From Psilocybe azurescens (taxonomy: Eukaryota; Basidiomycota; Agaricomycetes; Agaricales; Agrocybaceae): a stretch of DNA of 27,598 nt. Shown one piece after another: positions 8,850 to 18,095 of this stretch (positions are counted from its first letter, which is position 1; each line of letters begins with the position of its first letter). The translations under genes and the position numbers were made by a program. The notes under the pieces are model-generated. The model searched no databases. It was not told where the DNA came from and saw only the letters and a program-made list of their open reading frames with translations. The DNA is taken from NCBI GenBank assembly GCA_023853785.1, contig JAJIRX010000331.1:1-27598 (forward strand), written 5' to 3'.

Positions 8850-11069
8850 CACCTTTAGGGCGATTTCTGCGAATGCGTGCGCGGAAAACAGCATAGGCAC
8901 CCATTTTGTCCGAAAACGTGGAACAAGCAACAGCTCCGCTTGATCACATGTTCAGCAACTTACAGTCCAATGAAAATGTCAAGCTATTACAGACACAATT
9001 ATTGGGTAGTATTCGTCAATGACCATATGTGTTTCTCATGGATTATCCTCTTTGTAAGAAGAGTGATCTGTACAGCACATTCAAGGAATTCAAAGCTCTT
9101 GTTGAGAAACAGACGGGATGAAAAATCAAATGCTTTCACAATGATGAAGGTGGTGAATTCACACTAGGTGAACTCTTACAATTCTGCAAATCTGAAGGCA
9201 TCCGAGTGGAGTTTACCACTCGAGCAACCCCACAGTCAAACAGTGTCGCTGAATGTGTCATGTGTTTGATCCAGGAATCTATAATAGCCATGAATACCGA
9301 TGCTCGCCTTCCACTGAGCTTCTGGAATTTTGCATTGGCTGCATACACACATGTGCATAACCGTTGTCCTACATCAGCGCTTCAACAAATCCACCACTCC
9401 GTTTGCTGAGTTCAGAGGTCGCAAGCCTAAGATTGGCCACCTGCGCGTTTATGGCTGTTGTGTGTACGTTCTGGTTGGGCGTGATAAGCGGAAAAGTCTT
9501 GAAGGTCATACTGTGAAGGGGTTTTCATAGGATATCCGGATAACCACGTCGGTTGGATGATCTACAATCCTCTCACAAAAAGATAATAATCTCGCGAGAC
9601 ATTATCTTTAATGAGTCAGAATTCCCTGGTCTCTCAGGATTGTCCATCGCGACTGATCAGCCTCCACCTTCTCCAGTCAACTTCAGACCTCCTGCTGAGC
9701 CCTATGACCATGACAACTTTGCACAACCGCCTCCGGACAAACTAAATGCAGTTCCAGAGGAGTTGCTCCTCTTGTGATTCCCCACAATGTTCCAAACATT
9801 GTCAAACCTCTTCCTCAGCCTGTAGCTCAACCAATACCTCCCGATGTCCCTTATGCCCCTGGTACTTGCCACTCCACTAGACAGCACGCTCCAGCGCCAT
9901 CTCAAACTGCAATGTACAACGACGCCGTCAATAGGCAGAAGATGAAAATCTCACCTCTTACTGTTAATGATCCCACTCTGCTCCCTGATGCTCTGGCCAC
10001 TGCTCCCAAGACAACCCTTTATGGGATGTGGACATTGGTCCAGTTGACGCGAATGGCTGCCAGATTCTGGATTTCGACCTAAACCTCGCCTCAGACGAAG
10101 CTTTAATGCTTGCTGGGCGGGCTTTTATTGAAACTGGGGTGGATATTGGAGGATATGGCCACCTGGCAGTCAATCTAGATGACCATACAGCTCTAAAGGT
10201 CAGAGCGCACAACACTAATCCATGTTCGTACAAGGAGGCTGTAAATTCGGACCACACAGAGGAGTGGTATAAAGCTATGGCAGAGGAGATGAATAATCAC
10301 AAAGTCAACAGAATGTGGACAGTGGTGTACTTACCAGCAGGTCAATGCTCTATCGGCTCTAGGTGGGTATTCAAGGTCAAACATATGCCTGACAGTACCC
10401 TCAAGTGATTCAAGGCTTGAATAGTGGCCCAAGAATTCAGCCAGCGCCCAGGTGTGGATTATGACAAGACATTTGCTCCCACAGCTTGATGGTCTGCAGT
10501 GCAAACAATTCTAGAAATTGCCACAATCAAGGACATGCATCTTGAGTCAGTGGACATCACAGCAGCATTCTTGAATAGCCTTGTGGACATGGAGCTTTAC
10601 CTCTGACTTCCTGATGGCGCTGACAAGACACTCCCTGCAGGGACCGTTAAGAAGCCTGGAGACAGCCCGTTGTAGGCCTACTCCACAAAGGCATGTATGG
10701 GTTAAAACAAGGCGCCTACCTCTGGCACAAATGGATGAACAAGGTCTTCTTGTCTATAGGATTCACACATATTGTATTGGATCCATGTGTATTGCTACAT
10801 CCGCGATGGTGTACACATAATCATACCCATACACATAGATGACATGACCATCGCCTCCACAGATCCCCAGCCATCCTCTGCCTCATTGAAGAGCTTCACA
10901 AGCACTTCAAGCTCAGGCATCTCAGACCTACAGTTGGTTTGTTAGGTGTACACATCACCCGCAATTGTAAATCTTGCAAGCTATGGATAGACCAACAAGT
11001 GTATGCAGTCGATCTCCTTGCATGATTTGGGATGCTTGACTGCAGACCAATCTTGATACCTATGGACAT
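8850..11069 (+). pseudogene. Copia pol fragment 2: integrase and reverse transcriptase
   Basis: Resumes after element A with the integrase Cys motif (CECVRGKQHRHPF, about 8867). The integrase core follows: YWVVFVNDHMCFSW, where the first catalytic Asp of the usual VDDH is Asn; CFHNDEGGEF with the second Asp kept; and TTRATPQSNSVAE with the Glu kept. Next are a GRKPKIGHLRVYGC segment and a Pro-rich linker. RT then runs from YKAMAEEMNNHKVNRMWTVV and SRWVFKVKH to FSQRPGVDYDKTFAPTA, HLESVDITAAFLN and IPIHIDDMTIAS (Tyr of YVDD is His). It ends at GVHITR and KLWIDQ. In-frame TGA codons replace expected Arg at 10406, 10418, 10487, 10604 and 11023, and single-base shifts are frequent. The fragment is cut by element D at 11070. 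Confidence 0.88.
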
Positions 11070-11387
11070 CAGTAAATTATGGAAAATCCTATGAAGCATT
11101 ATGAACCCCAAAATGCATTGTAGAGGGTCATCTGCATTATGAACTAGTCATCATATTATAGGCTGACTCATGATGCATTATATTGTAAGAAGTTGCTAGG
11201 TTTTAAAAATATTCCAGATGTAATTTCATGAGTTTGTCATATTGATGCTGGATTATTATGAGTTATTAATAGAATATTTCAAAAACAATATTGCAAGTTC
11301 ATAATAGTCATGCAGGGACAATGCTGAGCATGGGCCCACCTGACTTGAATCCAACCCTGACACTCAAGAACCCTTAAATCCCATAAA

Positions 11388-11491
11388 CCCCCAGAGCCCA
11401 AGAACCCTCAGTTTTGATAAGTCCCCCAGAGCCCAAGAACCATCAATTTCAATAAGTCCCCAGAGCCCAAGAACCCTCAGTTTCAATAAGT
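11388..11491. repeat. 34-35-bp tandem repeat inside element D
   Basis: Three head-to-tail units (starting 11388, 11423 and 11458) of the form CCCCCAGAGCCCAAGAACC followed by WTCARTTTYRATAAGT, with a partial fourth. The flanks are unique. Confidence 0.8.
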
Positions 11492-11818
11492 CCCCCAATC
11501 TCACTGCCCTCAGAAGTAAACTGCCATTTTGGAATGACCAGCAACGGCACACACCACCAAAACCCATGCAAGCCCATTTCATTTACATTCAGTGTGAACA
11601 CTACAGGGACATCAACTGAATATTGCATTTTGTTCAGTAGACAGGGTGAGCACATGATCAACCCCATGAGCTGACAACTTCCATGATTGACCAATGTCAT
11701 GTGCACTCCAGGACACCATCCAAAATAGGTAACTTTTTGGTAAAATGCATTTTATGTATAATTGCAGAGGGTCAATCGTATTATAATATAATTTTTGGTG
11801 AACCTGGTAGCCACTGCA

Positions 11819-11970
11819 CAATCTAGTTACATTGCCCTTGCCATATTATATTTGCTTTAAATTGCAGAAACATCATTGTACCCAATCTGTAAACCATCTA
11901 ATCTCTTACATGGCCTTGCAATCTAGTTATAATGTGCTTATCATGTTATATTTACTTTACATTACAAAAG
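11819..11970. repeat. 100-bp-period direct repeat inside element D
   Basis: Segments of about 50 bp starting at 11819 and 11919 both read CAATCTAGTTA and end near a TTTRCTTTAMATT word. They are diverged copies with no coding sense. Confidence 0.55.
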
Positions 11971-12079
11971 AATATTACATGTCACATATATATGGTTATG
12001 AGCTGATGTCTGTGTGTTATAATGTTGTGACAGGCTTGTGAACATCATAATGCTAAATAGGATTTCTCTTGTTTTCCTG

Positions 12080-12851
12080 ATGGATCCATCCAAGAAGTTG
12101 TTGAAGACCCAGAGCCCTGCAACTGACGATGAGCACGCAGAAATGGCTAAGTATCCATATATTCAAGGTACATGAGCTGTGCTCTACTTAGCTCGATGTA
12201 CGTAACTGGACTTAATATATGCAGTTGGAGTGCTATGCCGGTTCAATTCCAATCCTGGGCTCGAACACTGGCATGCCTTCAAGCACTTGCTCTGACACAT
12301 TCACTGGACCCTGGACTACAGAATTGAATATTCGGAGGAGGCAGCATTGCCCGACTTCCAGATGTTCCATACTTACTCAGATGCAGACCATGGTGGAAAC
12401 ATCAACAACGGAAAATTGACCTCTGGATACGTCATTACAGTGGGTGGCGGAGCTGTGGATTGGTCTAGCAAGTTACAGTCAATAGTCACTATGTCCACCA
12501 CCAAGGCCGAGTTTGTAGCAGCCAGTGAGGCCGGACGTGCTCTATGCAGTATGCACACTCCTACAGGAAATCGGATACATGCTCAAGGGCACGTCAGAGC
12601 TCCTCATGGACAACCAATCTGCGATTACCATCAGTAAACACCCAGAGCACATGGGAAAACTCAAACACTTGGACCGGCATTTCTTCTGGCTTCGCGATGC
12701 CATCTACATTGGCAAAATCACACCCATCTACATCCAAACAGACGAGATGATAGCAGACATACTCACAAAGCCCCTCTCTCGCGACCTGTGCAACCATTTC
12801 CATCTTCTTATGGGAGTCATAGGATCTCCTTCCAACAATCCTGTTTCATGA
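12080..12851 (+). pseudogene. Copia pol fragment 3: RT end and RNase H
   Basis: Continues after element D with KLLKTQSPATDDE and AEMAKYPYIQG, then AVGVL and NSNPGLEHWHAFKH. RNase H follows: FHTYSDADHGGN carries the first Asp, GGGAVDWSSKLQSIVTMSTT precedes KAEFVAASEAGRAL with the Glu, then LLMDNQSAITISKHPEH, DRHFFWLRDAI, and TDEMIADILTKPLSRDL, which is the standard Copia C-terminus. Stop codon at 12849-12851. A one-base shift near 12555 separates the two halves, and one Arg-Pro position near 12195 reads stop-Leu. Confidence 0.88.
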
Positions 12852-12871
12852 TGTTTGAGAGCCGCCACATC

Positions 12872-13100
12872 AGGAGGGAGTGTCACAGTATTGATATAGG
12901 CGGCACTCTTTCATCATTTCATTTATCTTTTGTTTTCTTATCTACGTGATTACATAATGTATTGCCATGTAGATAGCTTTCCTGCTTCCTCTGCTTTCTC
13001 TTTAGCTTCTATAAACAAGAGTTAAAAACATAGGAACAGGTTCTAGTCATCTTAGTTGCTTTAGGTTCAACTTCGCCAACCGAAACCATTCAACACACCA
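12872..13100 (+). mobile_element. Copia polypurine tract and probable 3' LTR
   Basis: AGGAGGGAG at 12872-12880 is a polypurine tract, directly followed by TGTCACAGTATTG at 12881, the expected TG start of an LTR, 29 bp after the pol stop. A TATAAA box lies at 13010-13015. The 3' edge (somewhere near 13100) is a guess because no matching 5' LTR is in the window. Confidence 0.6.
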
Positions 13101-13493
13101 ACTATTCATCATCCATCATCTTATATTCTTTCTCCACCTTTTCCCACTCTATCCATCTTCACCAATATCCTTTCACCTACCAACCACCTTCACCCACCAT
13201 TCTATTTCATATTCCCCCACTCTCCAATCATTTATTCCACTCTCCAGTGTGTGCTGTGTGTGAACTTAGTAGATAGGGATACCAACTGTTGGGGCATTTC
13301 ATTCCTGAGAGGATTTGCTTTTAGTCCACCAGAAAAATACCAGGTAGTCAGTCCTGTGATTCAGGGGTTAAAGCCTAGGCAAGAAGGGACAACTGGGTAT
13401 CCAGTAGTTTAAATCTTTTAGATACTTAGTTTAGTTTCAAGGGCACTTTTTGTAGATAGCTTTCTCCCACACACATCTGGAAGAGCCTTTATC
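13101..13493 (+). other. leader region of Gypsy element 1 (LTR boundary unclear)
   Basis: Pyrimidine-rich DNA (13100-13245), then a stretch around 13287-13400 (TTGGGGCATTTCATTCCTGA, later ACCAGGTAGTCAG and AAAGCCTAGGCAAG). I recall this kind of leader lying between the 5' LTR and gag of Agaricomycete Gypsy elements; the match is from memory and unchecked. No primer binding site or 5' LTR start could be fixed. Confidence 0.4.
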
Positions 13494-13935
13494 ATGGATT
13501 TACCCAACACCATCTCACTACCACTACCTGCCTCTGCTCAGCCCTCTTATGAGGAGCTCCAGCAGCAGCTTGCCATGCTTCAGCAGCAGCTTGCCACCCT
13601 TCAAAGTTTTTATTACCACCACCTCTTCCAACAAATCACCAACAACTTCCACCTGCACCTGCACCTGCTGCTGAGCCTCTGCATTCTGTGGCCTCTGCCT
13701 CTCCCAAAGTTTCCAAGTCCTCTCTTTTTGATACTTCTCTCTCAGTCATTATCAAGGTTGCCCCACCTGAGCCCTATGATGGTACACTCAGTAAAGCAGA
13801 CACCTTCCTCAGTCAGCTTCTATTATATTTTCATGGAAGGGGGATCACTGATGACCTTAGCAGAGTTGTCTGTGCTCTCTCCTTCATGAAAGGAGATACT
13901 GCTGGTCAATGGGCTAAGGTGCAAACCTTGAGAAT
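13494..13935 (+). pseudogene. Gypsy element 1 gag, N-terminal part
   Basis: Starts MDLPNTISLPLP, then a Gln/Leu-rich coiled coil (SYEELQQQLAMLQQQLATLQ). A one-base shift in a T-run near 13605 moves reading to a Pro/Ala linker and on to the gag core: IKVAPPEPYDGTLSKADTFL, LYFHGRGI and ALSFMKGDTAGQWAK. This is the retrotransposon gag domain that forms the capsid-like particle. It is interrupted at 13936 by a solo LTR, and the missing residues continue after 14222. Confidence 0.8.
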
Positions 13936-14222
13936 TGTAAGCCTGGCCCCTCCCCTGTCTTACCCCTGCTCAGCCGTGCCGACACACGACTGAGATCATG
14001 CATACATTCTGATCATCACCTGACTTTGTAGACACAAATTTACATTTCCTCCTTCTTTGTTCCTTGTCTCTTACCACACAGAATGAAGGTATGTACATAG
14101 ATTAAATTATGTGTAGTAGTCAGGTCTCTTACCACACAGAACGAAGACCCTTTTGTCCTTTCCCTCAGACTTCTTAAGTACCATCAACCCCAGTGAGGCT
14201 TGCTGATCCTGGCAGCCTTTCA
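13936..14222 (+). mobile_element. solo LTR inserted in Gypsy 1 gag
   Basis: A 287-bp insertion opening TGTAAGCCTGG and ending GCAGCCTTTCA (TG..CA), flanked by GAAT at 13932-13935 and 14223-14226. Removing the LTR and one GAAT rejoins gag as TLR-MEDQDRDAMQWKDF. Inside, CTCTTACCACACAGAA occurs twice about 62 bp apart (about 14067 and 14129). Orientation is assumed from TG..CA, which is symmetrical. Confidence 0.82.
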
Positions 14223-14954
14223 GAATGGAGGATCAGGACAGGGATGCAATGCAGTGGAAAGATTTTCTGGATGGATTTAGGACAGCCTTTGGAGACCCAA
14301 ACCCTGCAGCCACAGCTAGACACAAAATGAGTCAGCTCAAGCAAGCCAACCATACAGCTGATGAATATGTGGCTAGCTTCAGGGAATTGGAAGTGGACAC
14401 AAAGTACAATGATGCTGCTTTGGTGGAATTTTTCAAAAGGGACTCAACTCATCTCTGGTGGATAAGATTTATTGTCTACCACAGATGCCTGTCTCTTTGG
14501 AGGACTGGATTTCTTGGGCTAATAAGCTGGATAGATAATGGAGACAGAGAGAAGTCATTAAAAATCACTCTCTCCATTCTCTAGGCCAGTCAATCAATCA
14601 CCAGCATCCAAGCCTTTCCAAGCTAGCCCATTTAATTCCTCCTCCACTTCCACCCAAGGCACTTCAGGCAATCTGCAGGTTCATGCAAAGCAACAAGATG
14701 TAGTCCCTGTGGAGGTTGATTCAGGTTGGAGGTCTGTCAGACCTCTAATATGCTTCAAATGCAGAAAGTCTGGTCATAAGGCTGCTAACTGCAGGTCCAC
14801 TGTCAACATAAACTCAATGGACCATAAAGCCCTGAAAGCCTTCTACAGAGAGGAGATTTTGAAGGAAAAGGAAGAACAGCAAAGAAGGAGGATAAGCCAC
14901 AAAAGGATTTTTAGAGGCTCCATTGGTGAAAAACATGTCCTAATGGAAGAATAA
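14223..14954 (+). pseudogene. Gypsy element 1 gag, C-terminal part with zinc knuckle
   Basis: Gag core continues: EDQDRDAMQWKDFLDGFRTA, FGDPNPAATARHKMSQLKQ, and DEYVASFRELEVDTKYNDAA. A one-base shift near 14445 is followed by LEDWISWANKLDR, with TAA at 14536-14538 where the family has Gln (CAA). The nucleocapsid zinc knuckle CFKCRKSGHKAANC (CX2CX4HX4C) lies at about 14754-14795, followed by a Lys/Glu-rich tail. A shift near 14945 moves reading into the protease frame. Confidence 0.85.
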
Positions 14955-15021
14955 ATTTTCTGTATTAGAAATTGAAAATGATAATCCCAACTCATTCAAT
15001 TCTGATACTGAAAGTCAACTC

Positions 15022-15561
15022 ATGTCTTCTGAAAATTCCTTAAATCCTTCTTCCTCTTCTATTCCTGATAAGATCTATATCTTAAATCACAGGCCTAAAA
15101 CCTCTACCCATCTGTCAGTTATTTTGAAAACAGTGGATACAGGAAAAAGGCTTAGTGTGGATGCTTTGCTGGACTCTGGGGCTACAGGTCTTTTTGTGGA
15201 CACCAGGTTTGTTAAATACCATAATCTCTATACAAGGAAACTTTGTAGAGCCATTCCAGTCTACAATGCTGATGGTACTCTCAAAAAGAGTGGCTCTATC
15301 CATGAGGAAGTGGATTTGGTTATGGTATACAAAAACCACACAGAAAAGGCTACCTTTGCTGTTTGTGATTTGGGAGATAAAACTGCAATTATTGGACACA
15401 CCTGGCTTTATCTACATAATCCTGATGTTGACTGGAAAACAGGGGATGTTCAATTCATTAGATGTCCTTCTGATTGTTGCATGGAAGTCAGGAGAGCCAG
15501 GAGGAAAAGGCAAAAAATAGCTGCAATTCATAGAAGACAACTGCCTGAAGAGATGATTTAA
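15022..15561 (+). CDS. Gypsy element 1 aspartic protease (pol N-terminus)
   Basis: Retroviral-type aspartic protease that would cut the Gag-Pol polyprotein. The active-site motif ALLDSGATGLFVD lies about 45-57 residues in. A flap-like stretch (PVYNADGTLKKSGSIHEEVD) follows, then the AIIGHTWLYLHNPDVDW end block that precedes RT in this family. The open frame extends upstream of the ATG at 15022 to about 14949 (VLEIEN is legible), so the ATG is probably internal to a gag-pol fusion. 179 residues from the ATG without a break make it the best preserved piece of this element. Confidence 0.8.
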   Translation: MSSENSLNPSSSSIPDKIYILNHRPKTSTHLSVILKTVDTGKRLSVDALLDSGATGLFVDTRFVKYHNLYTRKLCRAIPVYNADGTLKKSGSIHEEVDLVMVYKNHTEKATFAVCDLGDKTAIIGHTWLYLHNPDVDWKTGDVQFIRCPSDCCMEVRRARRKRQKIAAIHRRQLPEEMI

Positions 15562-15703
15562 TTGAAGACACTCCTGATTCTGAATTAGGGCCTGAGGATA
15601 GAATATTCATATCATATCTTCATCCTCAAAGACAGTCTATTAATGCCACTTCCACTGTGTCCCAAAAATTAGCAGAAGAATCTCATCAGCAGGATGTTCC
15701 ATG
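15562..15703 (+). pseudogene. Gypsy element 1 pol remnant, truncated before RT
   Basis: After a shift near 15560 the frame reads EDTPDSELGPEDRIFISYLH, then an Ala/Ser-rich linker to QKLAEESHQQDVP. This is the acidic connector normally leading to RT. Similarity ends at about 15703 and no RT, RNase H or integrase follows, so the element was deleted or cut by another insertion here. Confidence 0.6.
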
Positions 15704-16163
15704 ACTTGTGATTTATATATATATAATTCAAGCCCTTGACCTGTGCTTCACACGGAGTACCAATATGCCACCGCATTAATCTGAAATTATTCACATGTGT
15801 ATGCCCAACATTTGCCCAATGTGTTTTATAAATTACATATATTGACATGAGAGTAAGCCCGAAACAGAAATTTGACATGTTTTATCTGATCCGAAATAAG
15901 TTAGCTGTCCAGAAGAACACCGCAGGGCAGTTTGAACGTCAGCAGTTGGAAGTCTAGTATCACCGACAAAAGCAGCAAGTATAACAACATTTCCAATATA
16001 AGCACAGAGCGTGTAAGTGATCTATAAGACAGTATGTAAGCAAGACATCATGAAGAATCATATTGCAAAAGTTGGATGTATCAGTGTTATCAAACAAACA
16101 CTCAGACTCCATGTCGCTCTTGTGGCAATTAAGCCATAGGGTGTAGGCAGTCATTGAGAATTC

Positions 16164-16664
16164 TCATAGACAGTGAAAGTGGGAGACCGCCATGTCAATG
16201 CTGATGTTCCCGTGCTTGACAGCGAAACTGGGCCAGGGATCCCTGATGTATTTGAGGAAATTTGAATATCCTGTTTGCGGATGCCATAAATCATCATTGT
16301 GAAGTGAAGGGGAGACAGCGGTACAGTTGTCAGTGGTACAACTACAGCAGGAGGTCAACAAAGAGAAGGTGCTAGTAACCTTTGGTGTTCCGGTTGTTAT
16401 TATTGCTCGCATATGTGCCAACCTTTCTGGGTCCAGGGGTGGGGAAGCTGCTACTTGTGTAGTACGCAGTTGAGTTGTACGGATTGGACAGGAAGGTAAG
16501 CAAATACGTACCATAGCTGTAGCCTCCTGTGTGATATTTCCGGTACAAGGGCCTCTACAGATGGAGAGAAGGCCGGGCGCGAGTACCATTTTGTTCCTGT
16601 TGTTGTGGTCACTTGCGCCCGTGCCAAGCATGTTGAACCGAGAAGCAAGCAGGCCCTGATTCAA
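16164..16664 (-). CDS. hypothetical open frame, unrecognised
   Basis: 166 residues from a minus-strand ATG, Ser/Thr/Cys-rich, with WHPQTGYSNFLKYIRDPWP near the C-terminus. A GTACGT..ACAAG stretch (about 16460-16515 on the minus strand) could be an intron. No domain, signal peptide or membrane segment is convincing. It may be chance. Confidence 0.15.
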   Translation of the reverse strand: MNQGLLASRFNMLGTGASDHNNRNKMVLAPGLLSICRGPCTGNITQEATAMVRICLPSCPIRTTQLRTTQVAASPPLDPERLAHMRAIITTGTPKVTSTFSLLTSCCSCTTDNCTAVSPSLHNDDLWHPQTGYSNFLKYIRDPWPSFAVKHGNISIDMAVSHFHCL

Positions 16665-17076
16665 GATGCAAGTGAGTCATAAAAATGGACAGCCGAAGCA
16701 TACACATACTAGAGCTGGCGATATCTCCTTCTCAAGGACCACTGCAGAATTTGTCAAAGCCTTGTTTATAGTAGGCTGTCGAGATACCTTGCTACATATT
16801 GTGAATTAAATATGGAACAGGAGTAGGTGTCTCCCGGGCTTGATGTACGAGCCAAACATCGTCACTGTGCGGGCTTGACTTAAGTTGTTTAACTTGCTGT
16901 CTTGATTTCTCGGAGTGCTCGTCGAACATGTTGTTAATACATATTGATAACGTTGAGCGGCGTCTAAGGCGTCCTTGGTCTGGCCATGTTTGTCAAAAGT
17001 GCTTAGTGCCTGTAGAACTAAAGAGCTTGTAAAGAGCCGTAAATGATTTTAGACTCACGACAATAGATAGTTTGCC

Positions 17077-17553
17077 GTGTTCGAACAATGGAAATGGCAC
17101 ATTAAATATACGCAGAGCCATGACACCATGAGAGAATCAATGCATCCCAGATTCAATAACTGGAAACCTGTAGAAGTTTCCAACCTGATTGGGGGATCAT
17201 CTTCGTTTGAGAGCTGGTCCTCACTTGGAGCTGTTGATCGAGGGACTTTAAATGAATTTCATTCAAGTTTGAATAGGATAATTGTTACATTGAAGATACA
17301 TATGTCGTTAGAAGAGAAGAGACGGTATAGGGCAGTTGAGATGAAAGCAAGACATAAGAGCGTGGACAGCGATTCAATGTCAATAGCAGCTCATTGCACT
17401 GGGGCCTGTCACCCTCCTCGTACTGTCATAAGTACCTACTCCCGCTGCCCTATGTCCCAGCCGCTGCAGACAGTGCTACTTGCTTCAATGCCATCGGGCT
17501 CGCACCAGGCGTGTTCATTTTCACAGGTGTGGGTGTGGGTCATAGGTGCATAG
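17077..17553 (+). CDS. hypothetical open frame, unrecognised
   Basis: 158 residues; the N-terminal half is rich in Trp, His and charged residues (MFEQWKWHIKY, SLEEKRRYRAVEMKARHKS) and the C-terminal part is Cys/Ser-rich. No family recognised and no neighbour supports it. It lies shortly upstream of the Gypsy 2 LTR. Likely non-coding or a decayed fragment. Confidence 0.12.
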   Translation: MFEQWKWHIKYTQSHDTMRESMHPRFNNWKPVEVSNLIGGSSSFESWSSLGAVDRGTLNEFHSSLNRIIVTLKIHMSLEEKRRYRAVEMKARHKSVDSDSMSIAAHCTGACHPPRTVISTYSRCPMSQPLQTVLLASMPSGSHQACSFSQVWVWVIGA

Positions 17554-17676
17554 TGTGCTTGTCCTACACGATCCAAATGAAAGATCTCTGCTAATAATAC
17601 TATGTTCTTGTGCACAAACAGAAATGAGAATGGTGACCGTGATGGGGTACAATCTGCTCAAAGCCGCATACACGAT

Positions 17677-18030
17677 TGTGACAGAGTCACCCTAATTGGG
17701 TATGACCAAGTTTTACATATCTTATCTTATCTTATGTTTTTCTTTCTTTACTCTTCTATCTCTTTCTAAATCGTATTTGCTCGAGTAATTAATATTACGT
17801 AGACACTTTCTACAATATATAAAGAGCTTGTTGATGTACGTAGGTAGTCGACCTTGAATACACTGCTTTACCTAGTCATTTGAGGTTCTCCCAGTGTGTC
17901 GAGACTCGTGTGAAAGCATGCCTCGTCACATATTTTTGACTCTAGCTTCTCTATCGACTACACTTACTCTTCGACTCTCTCTCTCTCTCTTCTCTGTCAA
18001 CCCCTTGGATCCCCCTTGGCTTGATCACCC
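17677..18030 (+). mobile_element. Gypsy element 2 5' LTR and leader
   Basis: Opens TGTGACAGAGTCACCC, a TG start with an internal GTGAC/GTCAC inverted repeat, about 420 bp before gag. A TATATAAA box lies at 17816-17823 and a CT run near 17970. The 3' LTR is outside the window, so the LTR end and primer binding site are not fixed; the whole stretch is given. Confidence 0.6.
17816..17823 (+). promoter_or_regulatory. TATA box in Gypsy 2 LTR
   Basis: TATATAAA about 140 bp into the putative LTR, the usual place for the U3 promoter that drives the genomic transcript. Confidence 0.5.
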
Positions 18031-18041
18031 AAGGATACCAG

Positions 18042-18088
18042 GTACATTGTCATTAATACTTTTGTGTGTGTTAATCTATTTGTTACAG
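18042..18088 (+). other. possible 5' UTR intron before Gypsy 2 gag
   Basis: GTACAT donor, ATTAAT and TTAAT branch-like words, TGTTACAG acceptor, 47 nt, ending 7 bp before the gag ATG at 18096. The signals are good, but no protein continuity can test it. Confidence 0.4.
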
Positions 18089-18095
18089 ACCTGTC

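Larger units (their letters stand above)
11070..12079. mobile_element. element D: non-autonomous hAT-like transposon in Copia RT
   Basis: 35-bp inverted ends without gaps, 27 of 35 matching by hand. Left opens CAGTAAATTATGG; right, reverse-complemented, opens CAGGAAAACAAGA; both then share AAATCCTAT and AGCATTATGA. The Copia reading breaks at PMD-IS and resumes at PMDPSKKLLKTQSPATDDE, so it is an insertion. The expected 8-bp duplication is imperfect: ATGGACAT at 11062-11069, ATGGATCC at 12080-12087. GCATTATGA-like words recur near the left end. No transposase is encoded. Its ends differ from those of A, B and C, so it is a separate family. Confidence 0.72.
15704..17676. other. unassigned ~2-kb region
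   Basis: No retroelement, DNA-transposon or host protein recognised. The composition is less AT-rich than the inserted elements and mixes short open frames on both strands. It sits between the cut end of Gypsy 1 and the 5' LTR of Gypsy 2, so it could be the interior of an undetected insertion or old host DNA. Two weak open frames are listed separately. Confidence 0.4.

Noticed and set aside
17394..17594. Hydrophobic open frame with VPAAADSATCFNAIGLAPGV-like text
   Set aside because: Short, overlaps another weak frame, no start context, no family recognised; one accidental apolar stretch is not enough.
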